A stretch of DNA of 64,000 nt from Desulfonatronum sp. SC1 (GTDB lineage Bacteria > Desulfobacterota > Desulfovibrionia > Desulfovibrionales > Desulfonatronaceae): positions 1 to 64,000 of the forward strand of contig NZ_PZKN01000007.1 in assembly GCF_003046795.1 (NCBI RefSeq), given 5' to 3'. Positions 7,875 to 18,665 of this stretch are shown here, in pieces. A program made the position numbers and the translations under genes. Every line of letters starts with the position of its first letter. Position 1 is the stretch's first letter. A model generated the notes under the pieces. The model had not been told where the DNA came from, ran no database searches, and saw only the letters and a program-made list of their open reading frames with translations.

Positions 7875-8521
7875 GGATCGGTCCAAGCCAAGTTGTCGAC
7901 CCTCGGCTCAAGGGCATCGTCCTGGATTGCGACGGCGTGATCCTGGATTCCTTCCAGGCCAATACGGTGTTCTACAACTCGTTGCGGCGCGGGGTGGGGC
8001 TTCCGGCCATGAATCTCGAGGAAGCGACGTTCGTGCATAGCCATTCGGTTCACGAGTCCCTGCGTCGGATCATTCCCGCCGACCGCTGGAACGAACTGGA
8101 AGCCGTCAAAAAGAAGATCCGGTACACGGACCTGATGCCCTATCTCCAGTTGGAGCCGGGTCTGGAGCGGTTCCTGCGGACGGCCCGCTCCAAGGGGTTG
8201 CGCTTGGCCATCTGCACCAACCGGACCGACACCATGGGGGCGATTTTGGATCATTATCACCTGGCCGGCTTCTTTCATCCCGTGGAGACGGCGGCAACGG
8301 TGACGTTCCCCAAGCCGCACCCGGAGGGATTGAACAAGATTCTCGGCAAGTGGGGGCTGCGTCGCTCGGAAATCGCCTTCATCGGCGACTCCGCGGTGGA
8401 CGAACAGACCGCGGCTTCGGCCAGTGTCCGCTTTTGGGCCTACAAGAACGAACGGTTGCGTGGCGACATCCTGATTCCGAACTTCGACATGCTCAGCCGG
8501 TGGCTCCACAAACGCGGCTGA
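7871..8521 (+). CDS. HAD-superfamily phosphatase
   Basis: A 216-residue haloacid dehalogenase-type hydrolase, probably removing phosphate from a small metabolite (substrate unknown). Motif I is LDCDGVILDS (residues 18-27, nucleophile and acid/base Asp), motif II is the T/S-bearing ICTNR near 116, motif III is the lysine in FPKPHPEG near 145, and motif IV is FIGDSAVDE near 172. The helical cap between motif I and II places it with subclass I (phosphoglycolate phosphatase-like) enzymes. Its ATG overlaps the upstream stop. Confidence 0.88.
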   Translation: MRIGPSQVVDPRLKGIVLDCDGVILDSFQANTVFYNSLRRGVGLPAMNLEEATFVHSHSVHESLRRIIPADRWNELEAVKKKIRYTDLMPYLQLEPGLERFLRTARSKGLRLAICTNRTDTMGAILDHYHLAGFFHPVETAATVTFPKPHPEGLNKILGKWGLRRSEIAFIGDSAVDEQTAASASVRFWAYKNERLRGDILIPNFDMLSRWLHKRG

Positions 8522-8557
8522 GCCAACCGAAACAAGCCAGAACCTCAAGGAGGTCGA

Positions 8558-8857
8558 ATGGGTCTCACGGCCAACTTTATTTTCGCGGTGGCGTTCGTCC
8601 TGAACTCGGTCCTGACCGTCTATTTCTGGATCGTGATCATTTCCGCCCTGATGTCCTGGATCAACCCCGATCCATACAATCCAATCGTCCGCGCTCTGCG
8701 CTCGCTCACCGAGCCGGTCTTTCAAAAGATCAGGAGCGTGATACCGTTCGTCATGGTCGGCGGTCTGGACCTCTCACCCATCGCTGTGCTGTTGGGGATC
8801 AAGTTCTTGCAAATTTTCCTGGTACAGTCCCTGTATCAGTTCGCCGCTGGATTCTAG
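8558..8857 (+). CDS. YggT family membrane protein
   Basis: This 99-residue protein has two membrane helices (about 5-30 and 65-90) around the YggT-family centre SALMSWINPDPYNPIVRALRSLTEPV, which carries the conserved W-x-x-P and LTEP elements. The family is often encoded beside division or DUF167 genes and is linked to membrane or osmotic functions in some bacteria, but its biochemistry is not settled. A strong AAGGAGG site lies seven bases before the start. It sits between the HAD gene and the DUF167 gene on the same strand. Confidence 0.93.
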   Translation: MGLTANFIFAVAFVLNSVLTVYFWIVIISALMSWINPDPYNPIVRALRSLTEPVFQKIRSVIPFVMVGGLDLSPIAVLLGIKFLQIFLVQSLYQFAAGF

Positions 8858-8862
8858 CCGTC

Positions 8863-9171
8863 GTGACCAAGGCCGTGGAAAGGATTCTTCGCGGCGACGG
8901 ACAGGGGTGGTTACTGCCCGTATGGGTTCAGCCCGGAGCCAAACGGGATCAGGTGTCCGGGATCGTCGACGGGCGGCTGAAGCTGCGGATCGCCGCTCCG
9001 GCGGTGGACAACAAGGCTAATACGGCCCTGACCGCGTATGTTGCCGGACAGTTGGGGCTGCGTCGGAATCAGGTGGCGTTGGTCGCCGGGACCATCGGCA
9101 GGAAAAAAACGTTGCGCATTGTCGCGGAACAGGAACCCGACTGGGAGCGCTTGGCTCCCGCGGGCATGTAG
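8863..9171 (+). CDS. DUF167 / YggU family protein
   Basis: A 102-residue protein of the small alpha/beta DUF167 family. The signature VWVQPGAKRDQVSGI and LKLRIAAPAVDNKANTAL is complete, and the C-terminal half carries the GTIGRKKTLRI segment. I chose the GTG at 8863, six bases after the YggT stop, because it gives the family's usual length. YggT and DUF167 genes are commonly adjacent, as here. The molecular role is unknown. Confidence 0.92.
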   Translation: MTKAVERILRGDGQGWLLPVWVQPGAKRDQVSGIVDGRLKLRIAAPAVDNKANTALTAYVAGQLGLRRNQVALVAGTIGRKKTLRIVAEQEPDWERLAPAGM

Positions 9172-9197
9172 CAACATGTACGAACAACCAAGGAGTA

Positions 9198-9434
9198 ATG
9201 CCCATGGAACAGCATGAAATGGAACTCATTACCCGACTGGTGCCGGAAAACCCGGAGCTCGCCGAACTGTGGAACGATCACCAAGAATATGAGAAGCAGC
9301 TGGCCAGGTTTGAGGGCAAGCCCTACCTTTCACCGTCGGAGGATGCCGAACTGAAGCTTTTAAAGAAGACGAAATTGGCCGGCAAGACAAAAATCCAGGT
9401 CATCCTGGACAAGCATCGAAAATCGGAGGCGTAA
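9198..9434 (+). CDS. DUF465 (YdcH-like) small coiled protein
   Basis: This 78-residue, highly charged helical protein matches the DUF465 pattern: an N-terminal [29 protein letters not shown] helix and a C-terminal [19 protein letters not shown] helix. It is followed by ilvB after two bases, so both are probably on one transcript, although no functional link is known. An AAGGAG site precedes the start; the next ATG two codons on is also possible. Confidence 0.88.
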   Translation: MPMEQHEMELITRLVPENPELAELWNDHQEYEKQLARFEGKPYLSPSEDAELKLLKKTKLAGKTKIQVILDKHRKSEA

Positions 9435-9436
9435 TC

Positions 9437-11131
9437 ATGGAACGGACGGGGGCGCAAATCCTTCTGGAGTGTCTGCTCCAGGAGGGTGTGGAGTCGATCT
9501 TCGGGTTTCCAGGTGGCGCGGTCATCGATATCTACCACCACCTACCGGACTACCCAGCGTTGCGGCATTTTTTGGTCCGCCACGAACAGGGGGCCATTCA
9601 TGCCGCGGACGGGTACGCCAGGGCCACGGGTCGGGTCGGGGTCTGCCTGGTCACCAGTGGTCCGGGCGCGACCAACACGGTCACCGGCATCGCCACCGCC
9701 TACATGGACTCCATCCCCGTCGTGATCATCACCGGCCAGGTCCCCACGCCCTTGATCGGCAACGACGCCTTTCAGGAGGTGGACATCGTCGGCATCTCAA
9801 GACCGTGCGTGAAGCACAACTATCTGGTCAAGGATGTGAAGGACCTGGCCTGGATCATCAAGCAGGCTTTCTATTTGGCCCGCACCGGGAGGCCCGGACC
9901 GGTGCTGGTGGATCTGCCCAAGGACGTGCTCCAGGCCAAGACCGTTTTCGAATATCCTGAATCCATATCCATGCGCAGCTATAATCCCAACCTCGCGCCC
10001 AACCGCCGTCAGGTGCGCAAGGTCACGGAACTGCTGCGGCGAAGCAGACGGCCTCTGGTTTATTCCGGGGGGGGGGTGATTTCCTCGGACGCCGCTGAGG
10101 AATTGACGTGGCTGTGCCGGACCCTGCGCATCCCGGTGACCTCCACGTTGATGGGCTTGGGCGCGTTTCCCGGTGACGATCCGCTCTGGCTGGGCATGCT
10201 GGGTATGCACGGGACCTACGCCGCGAACATGGCCGTGGGGCACACGGACTTGCTTCTGGCCGTGGGGGCGCGCTTCGACGACCGGGTGACCGGAAAAATC
10301 AGTTCCTTCGCCCCGTCGGCCCAAGTGGTGCATATCGACGTGGACCCTACCTCGATTCGTAAGAACGTCAACGTGGACGTGCCCATCGTGGCCGACTGTC
10401 GTCAAGCCCTGCGTGGGATTCGCGAGGAACTGGAAATCTGCTCGGATCTGCCCGACTGGAGCGAGGCGCACCAGTCCTGGCTGGAGCAGGTCAGCGAATG
10501 GCAACGTGACCACCCCCTACGGTATACGTTCAGCGAAGAACCGATCAAGCCGCAATTCGTGGTGGAAAAGATATACGAACTGACCAAGGGCGAGGCGATC
10601 ATCACCACGGAAGTGGGACAGAACCAGATGTGGGCGGCCCAATTTTCCAAGTTCCACCGTCCTCGAACCTTTCTGACCTCCGGCGGATTGGGGACCATGG
10701 GCTACGGCTTTCCCGCGGCCATCGGTGCTCAGGTGGCCTTTCCGGACAAGCTGGTGATCGACATCGCTGGCGACGGGTCCATTCAGATGAACATCCAGGA
10801 AATGGCCACCGCGGTGAGCTACAACATCCCGGTGAAGATCGTGATTTTGAACAACGGCTACCTGGGGATGGTCCGGCAGTGGCAGGAGCTGTTCTACGCC
10901 AAGAACTACTGCGCCACCTGCATGCATCTCAATCCGGACTTCGTGAAACTGGCCGAGGCCTACGGCGCGGCCGGGTTCCGAGTGACCAAGGCCGCGGATG
11001 TGGAACGGGTGCTCAAAGAAGCCTTCGCGGTCCCCGGACCGGCCATCGTGGACGTGGTCGTGGAACCCGAGGAAAACGTTTATCCCATGGTTCCGGCCGG
11101 CGCCGCGCTGACCGACATGCTGCTGGTGTAA
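9437..11131 (+). CDS. ilvB: acetolactate synthase, catalytic subunit
   Basis: IlvB joins two pyruvates (or pyruvate and 2-oxobutyrate) in the first common step of valine, leucine and isoleucine synthesis, using thiamine diphosphate, FAD and magnesium. The 564-residue protein has the catalytic glutamate in [21 protein letters not shown] (near residue 50), the central FAD domain, and the ThDP/magnesium motif [15 protein letters not shown] near 447 with the closing [12 protein letters not shown]. The length is normal. A run of ten G bases at 10067-10076 encodes a conserved YSGGGV segment. ilvN follows after 12 bases. Confidence 0.97.
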   Translation: MERTGAQILLECLLQEGVESIFGFPGGAVIDIYHHLPDYPALRHFLVRHEQGAIHAADGYARATGRVGVCLVTSGPGATNTVTGIATAYMDSIPVVIITGQVPTPLIGNDAFQEVDIVGISRPCVKHNYLVKDVKDLAWIIKQAFYLARTGRPGPVLVDLPKDVLQAKTVFEYPESISMRSYNPNLAPNRRQVRKVTELLRRSRRPLVYSGGGVISSDAAEELTWLCRTLRIPVTSTLMGLGAFPGDDPLWLGMLGMHGTYAANMAVGHTDLLLAVGARFDDRVTGKISSFAPSAQVVHIDVDPTSIRKNVNVDVPIVADCRQALRGIREELEICSDLPDWSEAHQSWLEQVSEWQRDHPLRYTFSEEPIKPQFVVEKIYELTKGEAIITTEVGQNQMWAAQFSKFHRPRTFLTSGGLGTMGYGFPAAIGAQVAFPDKLVIDIAGDGSIQMNIQEMATAVSYNIPVKIVILNNGYLGMVRQWQELFYAKNYCATCMHLNPDFVKLAEAYGAAGFRVTKAADVERVLKEAFAVPGPAIVDVVVEPEENVYPMVPAGAALTDMLLV

Positions 11132-11143
11132 AGGAGGTCCTCC

Positions 11144-11629
11144 ATGCGTCATGTGCTGTCCGTACTTGTGGAAAATGAACCCGGAGTGCTGTCACGGGTG
11201 GTCGGTCTGTTCAGCGGCCGCGGCTTCAATATCGAAACGCTGAATGTCGGTCCGACGTTGGAGGACGGTCTTTCCCTGATGACCATCACCACCTCCGGCG
11301 AAGAACAGATCATTGAGCAGATCACCAAGCAGCTGCGCAAGCTGGTGACCGTGGTCAAGGTCGTGGATTTGACCCACTTGCAGTCCGTGGAACGGGAAAT
11401 GGTGCTGATTAAGGTCAACGCCGAGGACGAACGCCGGGCCGAGGTGTTGCGGATCGCGGACATCTTCCGCTGCAAGGTTGTTGACGTCAGCGGCAATGAC
11501 CTGACCCTGGAAATCACCGGTGATCAGGGCAAAATCAGAGCCATCGTCAGTCTGTTGCAGCGATTCGGCATCAAGGAGTTTGCCCGCACCGGCACCGTGG
11601 CCATGCGCCGCAGCATGCAGGTGGACTGA
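11144..11629 (+). CDS. ilvN: acetolactate synthase, regulatory subunit
   Basis: The small subunit raises the activity of IlvB and confers feedback inhibition by valine. The 161-residue protein has an N-terminal ACT domain (about 2-75, opening with RHVLSVLVENEPGVLSRVVGLFSGRGFNIETLNVG, the strongly conserved family start) and a C-terminal ACT-like domain. An AAGGAGG site precedes the ATG. The final residues (MRRSMQVD) are typical of the full-length protein. Confidence 0.97.
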   Translation: MRHVLSVLVENEPGVLSRVVGLFSGRGFNIETLNVGPTLEDGLSLMTITTSGEEQIIEQITKQLRKLVTVVKVVDLTHLQSVEREMVLIKVNAEDERRAEVLRIADIFRCKVVDVSGNDLTLEITGDQGKIRAIVSLLQRFGIKEFARTGTVAMRRSMQVD

Positions 11630-11675
11630 TTTTCTTTAATAATTGTTTCTACTCAGTAGAATCGGATAAGAAGAC

Positions 11676-11800
11676 CTGAATATCGGCTTTCGTCGGCATG
11701 ACTGACTTTGAAACAGCATGGCACGGTTAGTCATTCCGGCGAAAGTCGGAATCCAGTGCATTTGTATGACCACACGCCGTATGTGCTGAGTTGCTATAAA
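11676..11800 (-). repeat. interspersed inverted-repeat element, copy 1
   Basis: Two imperfect inverted arms of about 26 bases (11678-11705 and 11727-11755) flank a 21-base centre, and a further 45 bases to the right (to about 11800) match copy 2. Read on the minus strand the unit follows the same order as copy 2 at 47612-47736: AGCAACT, CAGCACATA, a variable stretch, GCACTGGAT, TTCGCCGGAATGAC, then the second arm. The arms have drifted more in this copy. It lies between ilvN and ilvC in the otherwise gene-free 295-base gap. Confidence 0.8.
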
Positions 11801-11924
11801 TATTTTTCGGCAAGATACCATTGAGAATCGGCTCAGATCATTCGCGAATTCGAGACCGTCGCTTCGGGGATCGTCTTGTTGTCGCGGGACACAGGTACGA
11901 ATTATGAACAGGAAAGGAGAAGGA

Positions 11925-12914
11925 ATGCGCGTATATTACGAACAGGACGCCCCATTGGAACCGTTGGTCGACAAAACCGTGGCCATTATCGGATATGGCA
12001 GCCAGGGCCATGCCCATGCCCAGAATTTGCGGGATTCCGGCTGCAAAGTGGTCATTGGGCAGCGGTCCGGCGGAGAGAACTGGAGCTTGGCCAAGGAGCA
12101 CGGCTTCGAGCCCATGAGCGCCGCGGACGCGGCCAAGACCGCCGACGTGATTCAGATTCTGGTCCAGGACCAGTATCAGCCCAAGGTCTACCAGGAGGAA
12201 GTTCTGCCGAACCTCACGGCCGGCAAGACCCTGGTTTTCGCCCACGGGTTCAATATCCACTTCAACCAGATCCTGCCTCCTAAGGATGTGGACGTGGTCA
12301 TGGTCGCTCCCAAGGGGCCGGGACACTTGGTGCGCCGGGAGTATGAGCGTGGCGGCGGCGTGCCGGCCCTGGTGGCCGTGCATCAGGACGCCACCGGCCA
12401 GGCCCTGGCCACGGCTTTGGCTTACGCCCGGGGCATCGGATCGACTCGTTCCGGGGTCTTGCAGACCACCTTCCAGGAAGAAACCGAGACCGACCTTTTC
12501 GGGGAACAGGCCGTGCTTTGTGGCGGGGTGAGCGCCCTGATCCGGGCTGGCTACGAAACATTGACTGAGGCTGGGTATCAGCCCGAAGTGGCCTATTTTG
12601 AATGCATGCACGAGCTGAAGCTGATCGTGGACTTGTTGTACGAGGGCGGATTCAAGAAGATGCACCATTCCATCAGCGACACCGCTGAATACGGCGACCT
12701 GACCCGCGGTCCGCGTTTGGTGGACGGACGGGTCAAGCAGGAAATGAAGCGGGTTTTGGAGGAGATTCAGCAAGGCCAATTCGCCAGGGAATGGATACTG
12801 GAAAACCAAGCCGGTCGTCCCGCCTTCTACGCGCTGCGTCGCCAGGTGGAGGAGCATCCCATCGAGGAAGTCGGCGAGCGATTGCGGGGCATGATGGCCT
12901 GGCTGCAAAAATAG
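11925..12914 (+). CDS. ilvC: ketol-acid reductoisomerase
   Basis: IlvC isomerises and reduces acetolactate with NADPH and magnesium, the second step of branched-chain amino acid synthesis. The 329-residue product is the short class I form. It carries the dinucleotide motif [17 protein letters not shown] near residue 20, the [28 protein letters not shown] core, and the metal-binding acidic segment [18 protein letters not shown] chose the ATG at 11925 because a GGAGAAGG ribosome-binding site lies just before it; the ATG 21 bases upstream would put that site inside the gene. It lies 295 bases after ilvN and may have its own promoter. Confidence 0.97.
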   Translation: MRVYYEQDAPLEPLVDKTVAIIGYGSQGHAHAQNLRDSGCKVVIGQRSGGENWSLAKEHGFEPMSAADAAKTADVIQILVQDQYQPKVYQEEVLPNLTAGKTLVFAHGFNIHFNQILPPKDVDVVMVAPKGPGHLVRREYERGGGVPALVAVHQDATGQALATALAYARGIGSTRSGVLQTTFQEETETDLFGEQAVLCGGVSALIRAGYETLTEAGYQPEVAYFECMHELKLIVDLLYEGGFKKMHHSISDTAEYGDLTRGPRLVDGRVKQEMKRVLEEIQQGQFAREWILENQAGRPAFYALRRQVEEHPIEEVGERLRGMMAWLQK

Positions 12915-12961
12915 CCCGTTGCGCACAGCGTAAACGGCTTCCGCCGTTATCCATCCATCCG

Positions 12962-13000
12962 TCCCGCCTTCGCCCTGGTTCGAAGGCGGGACTTTTTTTT
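12962..13000 (+). terminator. Rho-independent terminator of the ilv genes
   Basis: TCCCGCCTTCG (12962-12972) pairs with CGAAGGCGGGA (12981-12991), and eight T residues follow (12993-13000). It lies 48 bases past the ilvC stop. Confidence 0.93.
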
Positions 13001-13022
13001 CACGCCCTGCCGGTATCAGCCC

Positions 13023-14420
13023 ATGCCCCACGCCTCTCTCTATTCCCAAACGTTCCCCTCCAAGCCTGTTGTCCTGGTCATCGACGATGAACCCGGCCAC
13101 CGACTGATGATCCGCGCTGTACTGGAGGACGTTGGCTGGATCGTGCTGGAGGCCGCCGACGGCCAGGAAGGCCTGGAGGCCTGTCGCGGGAAGGCACTCT
13201 TGGACGCGGTTCTTCTGGACATCCGCCTGCCGGACCGGGACGGCATCACGATCCTTCAGGAGATCAAGTCCCTCCATCCGCGATTGCCCGTGATCATGCT
13301 TACGGCCTTCGGCAGCGTCGGTTCCGCAGTGGAGGCCATGAAGCTGGGAGCCTTCGACTACCTGACCAAGCCCGCGGACAACGAAGAACTGAAGGCCGTT
13401 CTGCTGAAAGCCCGTGATTATTTGGGGCTGGTCCGGGAGAATCAGGACTTGCGCCGGGCTTTGGGGGAGGAGGATGGGAGCCCCAGGCTGGTGGGCCAGA
13501 GCCCGGGCATTCGGCGGGTCGTGGAGCTGATCCATCAGGTCGGGCCCACCGAGGCCACGGTCCTGGTTCTGGGTGAATCCGGCACCGGCAAGGAGCTGGT
13601 GGTCAAGGCGATCCATTCGTCCAGCCTGCGCCATGCCGGCCCCTTGGTGGAAATCAATTGCGCGGCCTTGCCCGGCGAACTCCTGGAGAGCGAACTGTTC
13701 GGCTACGTCAAGGGCGCTTTCACCGGGGCGGTGAGCAACAAACCGGGTCGGTTTCAACTGGCCGAAAAGGGGACGCTGTTCCTGGACGAAGTGGGAGACA
13801 TGCCCCTGCTCCTTCAGGCAAAATTGCTGCGAGCGCTCCAAGAGCGCACCGTGGAGCCGTTGGGCGGGACCCAGACCGTCCAGGTTGACGTGCGCATCAT
13901 TGCCGCGACGCACCAGGATCTGCCCAAACTGGTGTCCTCCGGTGCGTTCCGCGAGGATTTATACTTCCGGTTGAACGTCCTGGAGATCAAGCTGCCCCCG
14001 CTTCGAGAACGGCTTGATGACCTGCCTCTGCTGACGCGCCATCTGTTGCATAAATTGTCTCTGAAAAACCACAAACCATTTCGGGGTGTTGGCTCCGGAT
14101 TTCTGGAGACCCTCACGGCCTACCGCTGGCCCGGAAACGTCCGCGAACTGGAAAACGTTCTGGAACGGGCCCTGATCCTGGCCCGCTCCGACATGTTGAC
14201 GCCGGATTTGCTGCCGGATCATTTCCGGGAGATTGGCTCTGAGCAGAATCGGTCGGAGAAAGTCGCCGACGAGCCCTCCTTCGACACCGCTGAGCGTCAG
14301 GTTTTGGTGGGCGCCCTGGAAGCGCACGGCGGCCACCGGGGCAAGACGGCCCAAGCTCTGGGCGTCAGCCGCAGAACGTTGCAATACAAGCTGCACAAAC
14401 ATGGACTGACGTCACGGTGA
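13023..14420 (+). CDS. sigma-54-dependent response regulator, NtrC family
   Basis: A 465-residue activator of sigma-54 promoters. The receiver domain (about 15-130) has the acidic pair DD at 21-22, the phosphorylatable Asp at 66 in LLDIRLPD, and the conserved lysine in LTKPAD. The AAA+ domain (about 155-385) has Walker A GESGTGKE, the sigma-54 contact loop GAFTGA and Walker B LFLDEVGD. A Fis-type helix-turn-helix ends the protein (GKTAQALGVSRRTLQYKLHKHG). No partner kinase is adjacent; its stop overlaps the following ATPase gene, which suggests joint expression. The start lacks a clear Shine-Dalgarno sequence. Confidence 0.94.
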   Translation: MPHASLYSQTFPSKPVVLVIDDEPGHRLMIRAVLEDVGWIVLEAADGQEGLEACRGKALLDAVLLDIRLPDRDGITILQEIKSLHPRLPVIMLTAFGSVGSAVEAMKLGAFDYLTKPADNEELKAVLLKARDYLGLVRENQDLRRALGEEDGSPRLVGQSPGIRRVVELIHQVGPTEATVLVLGESGTGKELVVKAIHSSSLRHAGPLVEINCAALPGELLESELFGYVKGAFTGAVSNKPGRFQLAEKGTLFLDEVGDMPLLLQAKLLRALQERTVEPLGGTQTVQVDVRIIAATHQDLPKLVSSGAFREDLYFRLNVLEIKLPPLRERLDDLPLLTRHLLHKLSLKNHKPFRGVGSGFLETLTAYRWPGNVRELENVLERALILARSDMLTPDLLPDHFREIGSEQNRSEKVADEPSFDTAERQVLVGALEAHGGHRGKTAQALGVSRRTLQYKLHKHGLTSR

Positions 14421-16696
14421 CCGAAATGGACAGCCCCTCCTCCCCCGCGACCTCGCGACCGACTCCGGCCTGCGATGCTCAGGCATTGTTCAACTCGGTT
14501 GTGGAACGGATCTACTTGGCGGACCGCTTTCATGATCTACTGCCGGACATCGAAGGCTCTCTGCTCCAACTCCTGCGTGCTGAACGTTTGACTGTCTATC
14601 AGCGTCTGCGCGCCGAGCAGGTGATCGTCTCCAAGTTCAAGAGCGGAGATGAGATCAAGGAGATTCGCGTCCCGCTCTCCCCAACTTCCATTGCCGGATA
14701 CGTGGCGTTGAACCAAGTTCCTTTGCTGATACGGGACGTTTATGATGCCGATGAGCTGCAACGGATTCATCCCGCCTTGCGCTTCAACATGGCCTTTGAT
14801 CAGCGGACCGGTTTCCGGAGCCGGACCATGGTGGTGGTTCCCATCACCCATAAATGCGTCGGACTGGGTGTGGTGCAGCTGTTGAATTGCACGGCCGGAA
14901 CGTCGTTCAGCGAAGTCGATCTGCGTAACGCCTCGAAGCTGGCGACAATTTTGGGGCAAAAATTTTCCTCGGAGTTTCAGGGGACCAACGGCCCCTTCGA
15001 GTATCTTGTCCTGAATGGCCGTATATCCAAGGAACGGCTTGACCAGTTGCTACTCCGCGCCGAAGAAGAAGGCGCAGACCTCTGCGCTATGCTGGTCGGC
15101 GAGGCCGGACTGCGGCCTGACGAAGTGGGGCACTCCCTGGAACGGTTTTACCAGGTCCCCTTCCATGCCCATGATCCGAACCTGACCCCGGCCCTGGATC
15201 TGGTGCGACACGTTCCCGTGGACTATCTGCGCAATCAGAACTGGATCCCCCTGTCCGGGGACGCGGACGAGGTCTTGATTCTGATCGACAACCCGTCGGA
15301 CATGCAACGGATTACGGAAATCCAAAAGATTGTCCGGTCCGAGAGGTATGTCTTCCGGATTGGGCTGCCCGGAGACATTCACCGCTATCTTGGACATGAG
15401 CTCCAGGATAAGGACGAGGCGGACATTTCGGATCTCGTCGTTCGACTGGAGGAGGAGGGGGGAGCCTGTGAACTGGCCGAACTGGCAGACGACGGCCTGA
15501 GCGAAAATACGGCCACGGTGATTCAGTTGGTCAACAAACTGATTCTGGAGGCCTATCGCCAGAACGCCTCGGACATCCATGTCGAGCCGGAAAAGGACGC
15601 CGCTCCGGCCATGGTCCGTTTTCGGGTGGACGGTTTGTGCCGCCCCGCTCTCCGGATACCGGCCAGCCATATCCGGGCGGTCATCGCCCGGATCAAGGTC
15701 ATGTCCGGGCTGGACATCTCCGAACGTCGCAAGCCTCAGGACGGAAAATGTATGGTCCGCCTGGCCCGGACACCACTGGAGCTGCGTGTGGTGACCATGC
15801 CTACGGTGAACGGGGAAAGCGCCGTATTGCGGCTCTTGGCCGCGAGCCAGGCCTTGCCCCTGGGGAGACTGGCCTTGTCTCCATGGAACATGGATCGGAC
15901 CTTCGAGCTGATTTCACGGCCTCACGGCATCTTTCTGGTTGTTGGCCCGACCGGCTCGGGGAAGACTACGACCCTGCACGCGGTTCTTGGGCATATCAAC
16001 AAACCCGACCGGAAGATTTGGACCGCCGAAGATCCGGTGGAGATCACCCAGCCAGGGCTGCAACAACTTCAGGTCCAGCCCAAGATCGGCGTGACCTTTG
16101 CTTCGGCGCTGCGCTCATTTCTGCGAGCCGACCCAGACGTCATCATGATCGGCGAAATGCGGGACGCGGAAACGGCCCAGGCCGGCGTGGAGGCGTCGCT
16201 CACTGGCCACTTGGTCTTCTCGACCCTGCACACCAATTCGGCCCCCGAAACCCTGGTCCGACTGCTGGATTTGGACATCGATCCCATCAGTTTTTCCGAC
16301 GCTCTGTTGGGGGTTCTCGCTCAACGATTGCTGCGCACGCTCTGCGAAAAATGCAAGATCCCCTACACACCGTCTTCCGAGGAGGTGGAGGCGATGGTGC
16401 ATCACTACGGCGAGGAGTATGCCGAAGAGTTGGGCTTTACCGACGACCCGCCAACCTTGCACCAGGCGGCGGGCTGCTCCGTGTGCGGAAATTCCGGTTA
16501 CAAAGGACGCATAGGAATCCATGAGCTTCTAGTGGGCACTCCGGAAATCCGCGCTTTGCTGGCAGGCAAAGCCGGAGCGGCGGAGCTGCGCCGACTGGCC
16601 ATGGCTCAGGGCATGCGCTCCCTGATGCAGGACGGGATTCAAAAGGTTTTGCGGGGCTGGAGCGACTTTGATCAGGTTAGGCGGATCGCGGTGTAA
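14417..16696 (+). CDS. GAF-MshEN-GspE/PilB-type secretion or pilus ATPase
   Basis: A 759-residue ATPase of the type II secretion/type IV pilus assembly family. An N-terminal GAF domain (about 20-185) is followed by an MshEN-like domain (about 190-330), a family in which some members bind cyclic di-GMP. The ATPase core has Walker A GPTGSGKTTTL at 510-520, an Asp box (ASDIHVEP), Walker B (VIMIGEMRD), a His box (GHLVFSTLHTN) and a zinc-binding CxxC pair (CEKC and CSVC) typical of GspE. The GTG start overlaps the regulator stop (GTGA). No other pilus or secretion genes are near, so the machine it drives is unknown. Confidence 0.93.
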   Translation: MTEMDSPSSPATSRPTPACDAQALFNSVVERIYLADRFHDLLPDIEGSLLQLLRAERLTVYQRLRAEQVIVSKFKSGDEIKEIRVPLSPTSIAGYVALNQVPLLIRDVYDADELQRIHPALRFNMAFDQRTGFRSRTMVVVPITHKCVGLGVVQLLNCTAGTSFSEVDLRNASKLATILGQKFSSEFQGTNGPFEYLVLNGRISKERLDQLLLRAEEEGADLCAMLVGEAGLRPDEVGHSLERFYQVPFHAHDPNLTPALDLVRHVPVDYLRNQNWIPLSGDADEVLILIDNPSDMQRITEIQKIVRSERYVFRIGLPGDIHRYLGHELQDKDEADISDLVVRLEEEGGACELAELADDGLSENTATVIQLVNKLILEAYRQNASDIHVEPEKDAAPAMVRFRVDGLCRPALRIPASHIRAVIARIKVMSGLDISERRKPQDGKCMVRLARTPLELRVVTMPTVNGESAVLRLLAASQALPLGRLALSPWNMDRTFELISRPHGIFLVVGPTGSGKTTTLHAVLGHINKPDRKIWTAEDPVEITQPGLQQLQVQPKIGVTFASALRSFLRADPDVIMIGEMRDAETAQAGVEASLTGHLVFSTLHTNSAPETLVRLLDLDIDPISFSDALLGVLAQRLLRTLCEKCKIPYTPSSEEVEAMVHHYGEEYAEELGFTDDPPTLHQAAGCSVCGNSGYKGRIGIHELLVGTPEIRALLAGKAGAAELRRLAMAQGMRSLMQDGIQKVLRGWSDFDQVRRIAV

Positions 16697-16734
16697 TCAA
16701 AGCTCGCCAGGTTCGAGGCCAGCGATGGAAGACG

Positions 16735-16772
16735 TCGAAAAAAACGAAAGCGGATCAAATGATCCGCTTTCG
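16735..16772 (-). terminator. terminator at the end of the F1 ATP synthase operon
   Basis: CGAAAGCGGATC pairs perfectly with GATCCGCTTTCG (16745-16756 with 16761-16772). On the minus strand the stem is followed by a T-rich run (16739-16744). It sits between the convergent ATPase gene and atpC and probably serves both directions. Confidence 0.88.
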
Positions 16773-16816
16773 TCGTTTCCGGCTTGCGCCGGGTTGGTTC
16801 GTATTGACTGAACAGG

Positions 16817-17224
16817 CTATGCAGCCAAATTGCGAGTTTTCATTCGGGCCAGAGCGCGTTGGAGGGCGGCCTGGGTTCTGGCGAAGTCGATCTGCGCTTT
16901 TTGTTCAAGAAGCCGCTTTTCGGACCGCTCCCTTGCCTTTCTGGCCCGCTCCAGGTCGATCTCTTCGGCCCGTTCGGCCACTTCCGCCAGGACGCTCATC
17001 TTGTTTGAGGAAACCTCGGCAAAGCCGCCGGAGAGAAAAATCCAGTGCTTTCGCCCGTCTTTGTTGTAGTGCAGACTGCCGACGCCCAGGGCCGCCAGAA
17101 AGGGAGCGTGGTCCGGCAGGACGCCGAACTCGCCGTTGTACCCCGGAGCACCGACAAACTCGACATCTTCACTAAGGAGCTTCCGGTCGGGAGTGACAAT
17201 TTCCAAGTGTATGGTCTTGGCCAT
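16817..17224 (-). CDS. atpC: ATP synthase epsilon subunit
   Basis: Epsilon is part of the rotor stalk and inhibits ATP hydrolysis. The 135-residue protein has the N-terminal beta-sandwich ([43 protein letters not shown]) and the C-terminal helical hairpin (about 90-130). It is the last gene of the minus-strand F1 operon, 18 bases after atpD, and a terminator follows. Confidence 0.97.
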   Translation of the reverse strand: MAKTIHLEIVTPDRKLLSEDVEFVGAPGYNGEFGVLPDHAPFLAALGVGSLHYNKDGRKHWIFLSGGFAEVSSNKMSVLAEVAERAEEIDLERARKARERSEKRLLEQKAQIDFARTQAALQRALARMKTRNLAA

Positions 17225-17242
17225 AATCTGCCACCTTCCAGC

Positions 17243-18649
<1,407 letters not shown>

Positions 18650-18665
18650 CTACTACGCCCCCTCT

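Noticed and set aside
11636-11821. 61-codon frame inside repeat copy 1
   Set aside because: The WIPTFAGMT peptide is the known artefact of reading through this class of repeat.
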